Position numbers and translations under genes: made by a program
Notes under the pieces: model-generated
Told to the model about the DNA's origin: nothing
Databases searched by the model: none
The model's input: the letters and a program-made list of their open reading frames with translations, nothing else
Source: Pseudocercospora fijiensis CIRAD86
Taxonomy: Eukaryota; Ascomycota; Dothideomycetes; Mycosphaerellales; Mycosphaerellaceae
Length of the DNA stretch: 64,000 nt
Direction of reading: 5' to 3'
Assembly (NCBI RefSeq): GCF_000340215.1
Contig: NW_006921532.1
Coordinates: forward strand, 4,725,126-4,789,125
Shown: piece after piece, positions 11,981 through 22,527 of the stretch
How the letters are laid out: each line of letters starts with the position of its first letter
How positions within the stretch are numbered: the stretch's first letter is position 1

Positions 11981-12249
11981 CTTGATCGATTAGGCGAGTA
12001 GCGTAGGAAGAAATGCGAATTATCTGGCTTGGGAACTTGTGAGGCATTCAAGGAGAGTTCATCCCTTCTCTCGGCAGCACTCTCCGGCACGGAACAGCGA
12101 GCTGTGCTTCCGCTGCCTCATGCACTGTAGATTCAAGCAACAACAATGCCAAAGCAGCGCATCGAGACATGCGCCTTCGAGTATCAGTCGAACAATTGCA
12201 ACATGTAAGTTTTGTGCATCAGAATCGCTGATCACTACCTCAGATCAGC
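11981..12249. promoter_or_regulatory. Shared divergent promoter
   Basis: Only 269 bp separate the start codons of the coiled-coil gene (-) and the GlcNAc-6-P deacetylase gene (+), so both promoters and leaders must lie here. No binding site is recognised with confidence. Confidence 0.55.
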
Positions 12250-13497
12250 ATGCCTTCTGTGGTCTGCTTCCGCAATGCACGCCTCTGCGTCGATGGCCAG
12301 CTACATCCTCAAGCACAGTTCGATGTAGACACTAGCACTGGAAAGATCATCGAGAGGAGCCAGCATCCAGACCACATCACAATCGACCTGAAAAATGCTA
12401 TCGTCGCACCCGGATTCTTGGAGCTGCAGACAAACGGATCGAGAGGCTTCCACTTTACGCATTTCACTGATGCGGAAACATATACGGAGAATCTCACGCG
12501 AGTCGCAGAGTATCTTCCAAGAACAGGTGTGACAGCCTTCTATCCCACAGTCCCCACCGTGGCCAGTCAAGATTTCAAGAAGGTCAGAAACGAGAGTCAA
12601 AGTTCGATCATGTATGGCTTACACGGAACTTCGTAGATACTCCCATGTCTCGCACCGCATGATCTAGCACGTGCTGCCGCCGTCCTCGGTGCGCACGCAG
12701 AGGGACCATACCTCCAGCCTCTGAAAAAGGGCGCTCACAATGCCTCGCTTTTCCAATTGCCCACAGTCCCTCCAGAACATATCTATGGCCAAGAGGGACT
12801 GGCTGCCACAAAAGTTGTCACTCTCGCGCCAGAGAATGAAGGCTCTCTTGACCTTATCAAGAACCTGACGCAGAACGGGATCATGGTCTCCTTGGGCCAC
12901 TCCAATGCCACATATCATCAGGGACTCGCTGCTGTCGAGGCCGGAGCCAAGTGCTTGACTCATACTCTCAATGCCATGGCGCCTCTTCACCATCGAGATC
13001 CAGGACTGACAGGTCTCGTGGCCACTCCTTCAACCAACTCGCCCTTTTTCAGCATTATTGCTGACGGCAATCATCTCCATCCCAGCGTCGCCACTGTGCT
13101 CTTCAGAAGCAATGCGAAGAAGTGTGTCCTCATTACGGACTCGATCGAGCTCGCAGGACTCCCAGATGGCACCTACCCAGGTCATGCTCAGATTCCGTTC
13201 AATCAAACAAAACTTGGAAGCAAAGTCGGCATTGAAGGCACAGAGACACTCGTTGGAGGGTGTGCGTCACTTTCAGAGTGTGTGCAGAATCTTGTGAAGT
13301 GGAGTGAATGCGGTATTGCCGAAGCCGTCAGATGTGTGACGGAAAACGTGGCAAACTTGATGGCATTGACAGATAGAGGCATGCTAGAACCCGGTCGCAG
13401 AGCCGACTTTGTTGTTTTAGACGATGAAGCAAATGTGCTTCAGACATGGATAGGAGGTGTGAAAGTCTGGGATTTACAACACAGTGCAAACAATTAA
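12250..13497 (+). CDS. nagA: N-acetylglucosamine-6-phosphate deacetylase
   Basis: Exons 12250-12582 and 12637-13497 give 397 residues; the 54-bp intron is phase 0. The enzyme removes acetate from GlcNAc-6-phosphate to give glucosamine-6-phosphate, in recycling of chitin-derived amino sugar. It belongs to the amidohydrolase superfamily (TIM barrel). Visible marks: 'VAPGFLELQTNG' closing the small beta domain, 'GAHAEGPYLQPLKKGAHN' (metal-binding Glu), 'VSLGHSNATYHQG' and 'LTHTLNAMAPLHHRDPGL' (metal and substrate His residues), 'IADGNHLHP', and 'LITDSIELAGLPDG' with the catalytic Asp. Fungi often cluster this gene with a GlcNAc kinase and deaminase; neither is nearby. The end lies 54 bp from the convergent VPS39 stop. 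Confidence 0.95.
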
Positions 13498-13551
13498 ATC
13501 AATTTGATTTGGGGTATCATAGAGCATCATTGCCTTGCCTCCAGCAGAAAC

Positions 13552-16500
13552 TCATGCCCAGCCGCTGGAACTCCTCAGTGCGCCGAGACCTCTCGAGCTA
13601 TCGCTATCTGGCACCGTCTTCCTCCCACTTCGTCCGATACATCCATAATGAATGACCTCGTTGTCAGGGTATACTCGAATCGCACCAGCGGCTTGAAACC
13701 GTTTGTGACAGACCTTGCAGTGATCCAGCTCCCCGATTCTTACTCGCCTGTTCCTTCCCGACGGTCGTTCATCACTAATGTTATCTGGTCCAAGCAGTAA
13801 TGTTCGTTCACGGTTTGCCTTCCTCACGCCCTCGAGTCCACGAACGATCATGTCTTCGCGTAGGATCGAGGTAGCATTCCTAATGCGACCTCGAAAGTAG
13901 TCCTGCAGCTCTTGAACAGCAAGGTCGTCCGGCATGAGGTCAAGAGTGCTGCTGGCCGGGAGACGGGCGCCGTGTTTGCCGAGGAGCTCGAGAGCTTGGG
14001 GCCATCGTTTCTCTTCTGAATGTGGCGGACGTAGGTAGAGGCCTAGAAGAATTGCGAAGATGTTCGCACGGCTTGCACTGTCTTCGGGTTCTAATTGACG
14101 GAAATGCTTCTCGTGGGTCGTATTTGCCTCAAGAAGGCATTCCTGTTTCTCGGCTTGATCTTCGAGATAAACTTTGTTGCAATATTCCTCGGCCTTGGCG
14201 TAGTCTTTGAGCTGGAAGACGTAAATAGAAAGAGCTTGCTTGTGGTTACCCATTGCGCTGAGGACAATGGCACGGGATTCGAAGAAGATCGGATCATCTG
14301 GAGGTAGTTGGCGAAAGGTCTTTTCTTTCTTGTACACTTTGCTCTTGACCAAGAACGCCTCAAGCTTTGCTTTCAGCTGGGATCGAGATTCGTCATCGAC
14401 AGCCTCTTTCCTGAGCTCGCTCAAATACAGGTCGATGAGCTGTTGATGGAAATCACCGTTGCTATCACCTAATTCGTCGATGATGTGTTCAAGATACTGA
14501 ATCTGCAGCTTTTCGTCAATCTCGCCGAGAAAATCTAGGACTTGATCGCGTGGAAGCTTCTCGGCATTATCAGTGTCCGCGAGGAACACATCCATGCCAA
14601 CTTCCGGTTTTTCTCGAACGGGCCAGGCAGCGTACTCCAGTATCAGCCCAACGAGATCGGGCGGCAGCTGCTTTAGATAGCCCACAGTACGTTCTGGACC
14701 GCGCATGCCTTGGGGAATTTCGCCATCAGCTTCGCCTTTGCCGAACTTGGCAAGCATTTCCAGGGCCTGGCGATGCAATTTCTTTCCATGTAGGAAGTCA
14801 ATCAAGTCATTGTATCGCTCACCCTCGTAAAGCGCTGACTGAACGACATCGGGATTACAGAAATTGTCGAGCCGAAAGAGCGGACCGGCCAACATCGGCG
14901 TTGCAAGCATGTACGACCGGAAAAGAGTCGTGTCAACGAGCTGTGCGATCCTAAGAAGTTCTTTCTGCCAATCTACCGGTTGACCAAGTTTTCCTAGAGT
15001 AGACTGTGGCAGAAGATTATGAAATTCAGGCAGACCGGTCTCTTTGTCTAAAGACGGTGGATCGACCTTGAGTGTGCCGTCGGGGTTAAGATGCTTCTGA
15101 ACCTGTTGTCTGGTCTCAGCCAAGAACGAGCACAGGCAACGAACGGCAAATTTGAGATCTTCTCCTTCTAACGGCTTATCAGAAGCCTTTGGTGCCCTGA
15201 TGCGAATGCTGGCATTATCCGCGTCCTTTCGAGCTGGTGACTTGATCGAGGCAGCGTCCGAGTCCGCTTTCTTGTGGCTTGATGTTAGTTTTCCAAGAAT
15301 TCCTTTTGAAGGAGTACTAGGAGCTGCTTTTACGTCGTCGTTGGTGTCGCAATTTTCAGTGGTGTGCTCAGCTTCACTGGATTCTTCGGGAAAGCTCGAC
15401 AGTTCACCAGCAATGCTTCTTGGGAATAAAGATATGACTCGTTCTGGAGATGTCTTGGCGTCTGTGAACAAATCAAGCGCTGGTCGATACTTTTGTTGCT
15501 GAAACAGAGCAATGGCTTTCAATATCATGATTTCGCGGATTCGGCCAGGCTTGTCATCGATCAAGGTATCCTCAAGCAGTTCCAAAAGACTGATCGCCTC
15601 GTCAAATCGCTGCTTCTCTACCAGCTCCGTGAGTTGCGTGTGGTACGGCAATGCATTCATACGCCATATCATTCTGTCCGATGCTACAAGAAACCCTTTC
15701 CCGGCGTGCGCGAGACTTATATAGGGTTGGGGAACGTGGAGGATGGCTGCGCCAGGCACGTTGATCGTTTGCAGCAGTGTCAATGTCTCTGGGTTGCGTA
15801 TTTGTAGCGTGCCTTTGTCGGGCGGTTGCAGCGCCAGTAGATAAGGGTAGCTGTAGCCAATTGCCTCCGGTGCCAGTGCCCACGGTACCTGTCGTCTTTC
15901 CAGAGGTTTACCATCAATGGACACGAAGAGAGTATTGACATCCTTCGCCAGGAGAACTTGACCGCCGGACAAAGCAGTAGCCATTGGCTTGGGCACCCAG
16001 CTTCCCATACCCATATATCCCATTCCACTGCTGCTGACCGCACCAAATCGGACACCAGCCAGCTCTCCTGCGTTAACGTCGGCTGCAGCCTGCGGTACCG
16101 GTTTCGTGACAGAAACAATCTCTTCTGAAGCTACGTCAATCACAGAGAAGCCTGGATCCATGCCGGCAACGAGGCGAGATCCATCTGCCCAATTGAGGCT
16201 TTTGATGCTCGCCTCCAGGCTAATTTCCTGGACATCTGGCAGAAGTTCCATGTCTTGCCAGGTCCAACATAGAACCTTCCGTCTCGCACCCACAGCCAAT
16301 CTTGACACGAGGCCGGGCACATTCGTGTCTGGGTCCTTCACTACATTGCTGGTGACTGCGAAGCAAGCGGCACCTTTGGTGCGCTCCAGCCGCTCTACCA
16401 ATTCGTATGATTGCAGATGATGCAGCGAGATGTATGCATCGCTCAGACTGACTAGCAGATTGGCCTCCTTGATCATAGCCAACTGCTGCACTGGCTTCTT

Positions 16501-16758
16501 GCTGAACTTCTCTTGCTCGTTCAACAGCTCCACATGCTTTCTCTTGGTCGGGCTCGGCGGGACCTGAGCATCTCCATTTGCCTCTCCATTTGCCGCCTCT
16601 CCTACGTTTGATGTATTCTCGTTGACGCGAAACACTCGCAAGACACCAGTGTTGAGGCCAACCAGCAGCCGGTCGCCGTACGCCAGCAGCGACTCAACTC
16701 GGGCTTTGTCGCGCGGCTTGAGCTCGTGGATGGCCTGCGCCTTGAATGCGGACAGCAT
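13552..16758 (-). CDS. VPS39: Vps39/Vam6, HOPS vacuolar tethering subunit
   Basis: A single exon encodes 1068 residues from the ATG at 16758. Vps39/Vam6 is the Rab7/Ypt7-binding subunit of the HOPS complex, which tethers membranes for fusion at the vacuole and late endosome. The N-terminal third is the citron-homology (CNH) beta-propeller ('KARVESLLAYGDRLLVGLNTGVLRVFRV' opens it). The middle carries the Vps39-type helical domain ('LLRIAQLVDTTLFRSYML...PLFRLDNFCNPDVVQSALYEGERYNDLIDFLHGKKLHRQALEML'), and alpha-solenoid clathrin-like repeats follow. The C-terminus has the Vps39 Cys motif 'CKVCHKRF...VIHYGC'. A Ser/Lys/Asp-rich insert at about residues 450-540 is likely disordered. The length is typical for filamentous fungi. 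Confidence 0.94.
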   Translation of the reverse strand: MLSAFKAQAIHELKPRDKARVESLLAYGDRLLVGLNTGVLRVFRVNENTSNVGEAANGEANGDAQVPPSPTKRKHVELLNEQEKFSKKPVQQLAMIKEANLLVSLSDAYISLHHLQSYELVERLERTKGAACFAVTSNVVKDPDTNVPGLVSRLAVGARRKVLCWTWQDMELLPDVQEISLEASIKSLNWADGSRLVAGMDPGFSVIDVASEEIVSVTKPVPQAAADVNAGELAGVRFGAVSSSGMGYMGMGSWVPKPMATALSGGQVLLAKDVNTLFVSIDGKPLERRQVPWALAPEAIGYSYPYLLALQPPDKGTLQIRNPETLTLLQTINVPGAAILHVPQPYISLAHAGKGFLVASDRMIWRMNALPYHTQLTELVEKQRFDEAISLLELLEDTLIDDKPGRIREIMILKAIALFQQQKYRPALDLFTDAKTSPERVISLFPRSIAGELSSFPEESSEAEHTTENCDTNDDVKAAPSTPSKGILGKLTSSHKKADSDAASIKSPARKDADNASIRIRAPKASDKPLEGEDLKFAVRCLCSFLAETRQQVQKHLNPDGTLKVDPPSLDKETGLPEFHNLLPQSTLGKLGQPVDWQKELLRIAQLVDTTLFRSYMLATPMLAGPLFRLDNFCNPDVVQSALYEGERYNDLIDFLHGKKLHRQALEMLAKFGKGEADGEIPQGMRGPERTVGYLKQLPPDLVGLILEYAAWPVREKPEVGMDVFLADTDNAEKLPRDQVLDFLGEIDEKLQIQYLEHIIDELGDSNGDFHQQLIDLYLSELRKEAVDDESRSQLKAKLEAFLVKSKVYKKEKTFRQLPPDDPIFFESRAIVLSAMGNHKQALSIYVFQLKDYAKAEEYCNKVYLEDQAEKQECLLEANTTHEKHFRQLEPEDSASRANIFAILLGLYLRPPHSEEKRWPQALELLGKHGARLPASSTLDLMPDDLAVQELQDYFRGRIRNATSILREDMIVRGLEGVRKANRERTLLLGPDNISDERPSGRNRRVRIGELDHCKVCHKRFQAAGAIRVYPDNEVIHYGCIGRSGRKTVPDSDSSRGLGALRSSSGWA

Positions 16759-17051
16759 CCCGCCAGGTGGTAGAATCGTGTGCTATCGCTCGGTCATCTC
16801 GAATCCATGCATCTTCCGTCCTTGGACGTGGACACAGTCGTGAAATGTTCTGCTGTGAACGCTGCAGCCTGCAAGAAGAACAGCTGAGAAGGAAGCTGGA
16901 GCTCGACTTGACGTTCAGATCCGCGTCCCCGCCACGAGGCACGGCTTCCACTGATCAAGCAGCGTTGCGCACAACTACAGCCACTTTCGTTGCATGGCTC
17001 GAGGAACAGAACGCCTCTCTCCAATTCTATCCTCTCCCTTCCAATGAACAT
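16759..17051. promoter_or_regulatory. Shared divergent promoter
   Basis: The 293 bp between the VPS39 and LSM1 start codons must contain both promoters. Open frames cross it on both strands without protein-like content. Confidence 0.5.
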
Positions 17052-17771
17052 ATGGAGAACCTGAGTCTCCATGATGCGGGCAACGCGCCTGCTGGTCCAG
17101 CTGGACCGCCAGTCGTGCCTCAATTGCCCGTACGTCACTTAGGCCATTACGCGCGCTCATGCAATTGGATTGGACTGACGAGCAACAGCCTCAAATGTTC
17201 ACAACCGCCGCCCAACTCCTCGATCTTACCGACAGTGAGTGCGCCAACAACGGAGACCACCTCCACCGCCATGAGGACGATGACATGCTAGCAAGAGTAC
17301 AGAAAAGCTGATGGTAGTTCTACGTGATGGCCGAAAGCTCATTGGGGTCTTGAGGAGTTGGGACCAGTTCGGTGAGCGGATATGAGACGCGAAGCATAGT
17401 GCAAGCTGTTCTGATTACCTTGGCAGGCAACCTCGTGCTTCAAGACACCATTGAGCGATTGTTCGTGCACGACTTATACGCCGACATAGAACGCGGGCTT
17501 TTTCTCGTGCGGGGAGAAAACGTCCTCATCCTGGGTGAAATTGTAAGGACGCGGCAGATTTTCCCACTACGGATCGCGATCTGACCAATACTACTAGGAC
17601 CTCGACAAGGACGATTACATCCCAGAACCATATCAGCTGGCACCAGCCGAGAAAGTCTTTGAGCTGAAGAAGCAGCAAGACCAGGAGAGGAAGAAGACAG
17701 ACAAATCAAAGTTTAAGAAACTCGCAGAACTAGGCTTCGAGGGAGAGCATGCTGGGGAGGTATTGTTTTGA
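17052..17771 (+). CDS. LSM1: Lsm1, Sm-like subunit of the mRNA decapping complex
   Basis: Five small exons, 17052-17129, 17189-17234, 17303-17371, 17427-17542 and 17598-17771, join in frame to 160 residues. Lsm1 is the subunit that distinguishes the cytoplasmic Lsm1-7/Pat1 ring, which binds oligoadenylated mRNA 3' ends and promotes decapping. The Sm1 motif spans exons 2-4 (LTDKKLMVVLRDGRKLIGVL, then DQFGNLVLQDT). The Sm2 motif is in exon 4 (LFLVRGENVLILGEID). The C-terminal extension of about 50 residues is charged and helical (AEKVFELKKQQDQERKK), as expected for Lsm1, whose tail regulates RNA binding. The four introns are 55-68 bp. The Pro/Gly-rich N-terminus is specific to fungi. Confidence 0.95.
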
Positions 17772-18811
17772 AGTTGCCCTCGATGCATTCTGCAAACCGA
17801 GGCGCCATCACATTCGAATGTTACATGGATCTTGAACATGCGGATCCCCAGCTCCTAGCTAAGTCGATTGCAAACACAGAGGTCCTTCTTGAGCAACTTC
17901 ATGCCAACGAATCGACCAGGGAAGACACGTGATTTGTTCCTGTTGTGCGCTTCATCCTCTTGCACAGCAGCAGCTCTTGAACGACTGTTGTCGCAAACTT
18001 TCGATCACAGTTGTTGCTAGCTTCACGTACATTGCGCGACGTCTGTACAATGATTGGCGTTATTACTCATTTCAGTCGTGCATTTGATGGGATACTCTCT
18101 TGGTACACCAGCCGGTGACAGTATTTGCGCACGCACAAGCTGTCGTGATACCATGCGGCTCTTGTGGCCAAACTCAGTTGTGTCAGAAGCTGTGACTAGG
18201 CTTAGAATGGAATAGAGTTTGTCGAACTCTAAATCCCAAGTGAAGCTTCGGCTTCAACTTCGACTTCCTCTTGACATCAATTTCACCACTTTTTGACGTT
18301 GGCTCAACCAAGCATCGTCCATCGTAAAAGTTCACCTCTTTATCTCACCACCCGAAGCAACCGCCCAAAATCCCCCCTTGCGACTGCATCTCCACGTTCG
18401 AGGACGTCGCGACCAGTGCAAGAAGGCAAGTGGATCTTTCGAAGCAGCCGCGCCGTGCGCACGCAACACCAAGCAGCACGAGCCTGCAGGCGCTGTTCTA
18501 GCTGCCTGAATTGCAATTCACCTTCACTTCAGAAGAGCACCCCACCTCTAAAAGGCTTGGCAAACAACAAAAGCACACTCGGAAACTGACCTTTCCAACT
18601 GAGCCTCAGCAGGCGAGACGATTGTCACTGGCCTATAAAATCAACACTGGAACACCTGGAGCACTTGACTGGAGCGGGAGTCCCACGATTGACTAAAACA
18701 CCAAGCCTTCCAGGTTGCCTGCCTAAGCCAACGCCAATTGCCTTGCCGGACACACGGGACCTTCTCGATGCTGTGAGGGCCAAAGACTGACGCGTGACAT
18801 TATCAGGAAAA
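17772..18811. other. Intergenic, 1 kb without a gene
   Basis: This stretch separates LSM1 and the next plus-strand gene. The short open frames here have no recognisable content. The second half likely holds the promoter and leader of the downstream gene. Confidence 0.5.
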
Positions 18812-21333
18812 ATGGAAGCGGGCGTGACCACGCGACGCGCATCGCAGCGCAAATCGACCTCGTTGGTAGCCGACACCATAGAAGTCAAGCAAAAGACCGA
18901 CACCATCGCCACATCAAATGCGCGACGCTCAAAAAATGAGGCCAAGATGAGTGAGCAGACAAAATCCCCACACAGTGTCTCGCCACCTGTGGCCAACAGG
19001 CCTTGGGCCAGGAAGGGCAAGGTAAAGAACCCATTTCTGTTCATGTCTTCCAGCATTCTGACTCTGTGTAGGAGCCCGCCGGTCCACGTGGATCTGAATC
19101 TGGCGATGAAGAAATTGAGGAATGGCCATTCGAAGATGATATGCGTGACAGCGACTTCGAAGACGAAGACGTGTTCAGCGAAGATGACGCTAAGTCTGTC
19201 ATATCCCTCTCTTCTGAGCTGTCTGCAGCAGATCAAGACCGCACAGGACTACCTGAGCGGCCGTGGAAACAATTCGACGAAAACGCTCGCCGACATTATG
19301 AGATGATGTTCTGCAGCATTACTGCCCATCCCATGCATGGAGCTTGGGACTTCACTGAGGACTACCAACGGGAGAAGGACATCGAAATGCTGCGTTACAT
19401 GGAGGATTTCCCACTTCCAAGCTGGGTAATAGCGCAGGACAACGCACATGCCGCGTACTACCAGCTTCTTGAGCGAACCAGATGTAGAGCGACGGGTACC
19501 AGCATATACAGTCATGATCGTGCGGCTCAGCCTCCGCCCCATCCTCCGCAACAACAACACATGCCACGACAACAACAGGTCCCGTCTCGCGCAATGAGCT
19601 CTGGACCTGTTCCAGCACAAGGTCAACGCCAAGGTCCCCAAATGCACTTTCAAGGCCCTGCGTTTGGACAGCCTCAACGCATGCCGCCTCACATGGGTCC
19701 ACCACAGCCACCGTCTGGGATCCTTCGGTCTCAGCCGTATGCTCAACCCATGCACGTCATGCATCAAGGCCAGCCCCCTCCCGGCATTGGCCGTCCTGTC
19801 GGCCCTCCAATGACTTACGGCATGCCAGCACCAGGCTTCGCAAACAATGTTATGTCGGCTTATGGACCATTTCCGGGCGAGCAGATTCCCAGACCGAGGT
19901 TAGTCCGCCTTGACGCTACTTCGTGAGAAGTATACTGACATCTGCAATAGACAAGGCAGGGCAAAGAAAGAAACACCGATCGCTACCACGCCACCGCCTC
20001 CTCCACCAACTCCGCCGTACGAAGCTCGGACGAAGCCATCAGAGACACGAAAAGCCCCCATCAAAACTGCTCGAAAGCCGGCTCGTCGTCAAGCAGAGGC
20101 GGAAGAATTTCCATGGACACGTCAGCTCAACTACCGGGAAGAGAAAGGCAAAGCAAGCTGGGACGAGTCAATCTACGATCCTGTGATTCTGCGGGAAATG
20201 CAGGCTACCCGAGAGCGCAATGCTCCAATCATTGAACGCATTGATTCCCGTCTACAAGAAACCCAGCGTAAGATCTGCGGGGCTCGATGGCCTACTAGTA
20301 TCTTGAGCATGAGCTGACCACAAGCACAGGTATTGCGCGCGCTGCCAAGAAAACTCGTGAGAAGAACCAAGGTCAAGAGACTAACTCTCCTGAGGCTGAG
20401 GTGGTTAAGAAAGAGCGCAAGAAACGTAGTGGTCAAGGCAAGGGTGAAGCAGGCGGCGATCCATACCACTCTGGCGCTTATTCTTTCGCATCAGCAGAAG
20501 ATGAGATGAAGGCCAAGGAGATGGGACTCGAATCAGCGGACGAAGCAATCGAAGCTGGAGTGTCGGGCAAACTTGAGCCGGACAAGATGGCACAGCTGAT
20601 GATCCTGTGGAATCCCGGCAAGAAAGGAACGACGGAGGAACTAGAGCAAGCGAAGTTCTCGGTGCGTGACAATGTGCTCACACATAAGCAGCTCGAAAAG
20701 ACGGCAATCCTGACGAAGAGAGCGGCCGAGTGTATCGTTGACTTCTGCCCGGACATGCTTTGGCGGGGCATGCTACTTCGAGTCACCAGTGAAGGCGGAT
20801 ACGGCAACAAGGATGTGCGCGACCGATTCTGTCTCAACGGCTGCTATTGCGACAAAGCTACAATCACCAAGCGTATCAGCGCTGCTCTGGGGCAAAAGCA
20901 GGTGCAACCCAAGTCGAAAGGCTACCAAGACGGCGAGTTGGAATGGTATGAAGAGAATGTTAAGGACTTTACACACTACATCGACTATTTTGGCATGCGC
21001 ACCAGCCATCGCAACATGCTCAAGATCCAGCTTGCCGGCGACAAGCGACGCGCCAAATTCGAGAAGGGCGGCGTGCAGGGACAAGCACACAAGCAGCAGC
21101 ACGAGGCCGCCGATTCTAGTAGCGATGTCGAAGTTGTCAGCAGCAAGCGTGCCAAGCTTGACAGCGAGAATGCAACATCTGAGGGCAACGCTGAGGGGGA
21201 AGGTGAAGAGTCGGACAAGGGTGGTGGTGATGGGGAGCTTGAGGATGGGAATGAGTCTGGCGAGGAATCGGACGACAGTAACGCCGTGTCTCTGCAGGAC
21301 TCGGACATTCTCGATCGCATGGATGAAGACTGA
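18812..21333 (+). CDS. Protein of unknown function with Pro/Gln-rich middle and conserved-looking C-terminal domain
   Basis: Four exons, 18812-19021, 19072-19898, 19951-20267 and 20330-21333, join in frame to 785 residues; the introns are 50-62 bp. I do not recognise the family. The N-terminus is Ser/Thr/Lys-rich with an acidic patch ('DMRDSDFEDEDVFSEDD'). A helical segment around residues 110-190 ('PWKQFDENARRHYEMMFC...YQREKDIEMLRYMEDFPLPSWV') looks folded. Residues about 200-350 are Pro/Gln/Met/His-rich low complexity, and a basic stretch follows. The C-terminal block of about 200 residues ('PDKMAQLMILWNPGKKGTTE' through 'YFGMRTSHRNMLKIQL') is rich in Cys, Trp and aromatic residues and looks like a globular domain. 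A very acidic tail closes the protein. The composition suggests a nuclear or chromatin protein; this is inference only. Confidence 0.82.
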
Positions 21334-21802
21334 GCCTTGCTCTGCGACTCTACGTTTTCGTTGAGACACACCTTGATCGAGGTGGCGAAGAATGGCAAGC
21401 AGCAAGCTTCACATGGTTGCTTCATCACCGCAACGTGCGGGCCAGGTACAGCAGCGGTGAAGGGATGGGATTTTGGTAGAGGGCATGTGGCAAAGTGGAA
21501 AGCAGGCATTGGAAGGGTCGCTGCGCTGGCATGCGATGTCTACGGTCTACCGCGTTGCTTGCGGCAGTACGGAGGTTGAAATGGTACATGGGCGGCAGCA
21601 GCAGCAGCAGCAGCAGTTGACGGGCAGCCGCGTTCGCCACCGATGTTGGGCAACAAGCATGGCCCAGATAGCACATGCGGCAGTTTGTATGCAGAAGCCG
21701 TCATAACACAGACAGCAGTTAGTATATGTGAAAAACTTGATCAAGTGGTGTGAGAGTTGGTGACAGAGTTCACTAGAGGCGTTGTAGCTGGCAGAGCCCA
21801 TT
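21334..21802. other. Intergenic flank of the transposon island
   Basis: This is ordinary-composition sequence between the unknown gene and the MULE. It contains a CAG/CTG trinucleotide run at about 21595-21616. No gene is seen. The sharp change in dinucleotide content at about 21,835 marks the start of the RIP-altered DNA. Confidence 0.5.
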
Positions 21803-22340
21803 TAAAGTCCCGTAAGAGCGTCAGTGCGTGGATTCCACTAAGAATAGCCTTAGCCTGCCGCAGCGGACTCGGTGAGATCTAGAAGTCCGCTCCGTAGTAT
21901 GCGTAACTATAGAAAACGTAATCTCGTCGTCGGCGCGCGTCGCTATTACTAGGTCGACAGTACTAGGGTAGTAGTAGTAGTAGTAGTAGTAGTACGATTT
22001 CCGCTAGCATACTAAACATCGCGAATAAGAGGTCGTACGGTCGCAATTTAATAGATTTCGCACTGTTTTAATAGATTTTAACGACCTCCGCATCTCTACT
22101 AATAGATACTAATAATATTACTAAAAATAAAGCTAAAGTTTATTAGCAAAATAGCGGTATAGCAAAATTCGAGGTATAGTTAGCGATTATAGCTATTTTA
22201 ATAGCGTTAATATATATTAGAGGGCGGCGGTATATAAGGCATACTACTATAGACCTATATCGCGCTCGGAGGCGCGTATTGCTACCTATTAAGTGCCGGT
22301 AGTATCGGTAGAGGTATATTAAAGCTATTAGTTACCTTTG

Positions 22341-22394
22341 CGACCTACGCGACCTACGCGACCTACGCGACCTACGCGACCTACGCGACCTACG
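22341..22394. repeat. 9-bp tandem repeat, six units
   Basis: Six perfect copies of CGACCTACG lie in the left end of the MULE, downstream of its transposase stop. They contain no CA or TG dinucleotide, so RIP could not have changed them further. Confidence 0.9.
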
Positions 22395-22527
22395 TAACGG
22401 CGGAATTTAAAAGAAAGCGTAACGAGAACGCGTCGATACCGCCTAGAACTACTAATAGCGCTTCTTTACTAAAATTTAGCTAAGCTAGCGCCGCTAGTAT
22501 TCGTTCGGATATGTATCTTTATTCTAT

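Noticed and set aside
20773..21405. Minus-strand frame of 210 codons, Leu/Val-rich
   Set aside because: It is the exact complement of the conserved C-terminal exon of the unknown plus-strand gene; its hydrophobicity comes from antisense of charged codons.
21960..22000. TAG trinucleotide run considered as a telomere-like or regulatory repeat
   Set aside because: It lies inside the RIP-mutated MULE and most likely arose from a CAG run changed by RIP.
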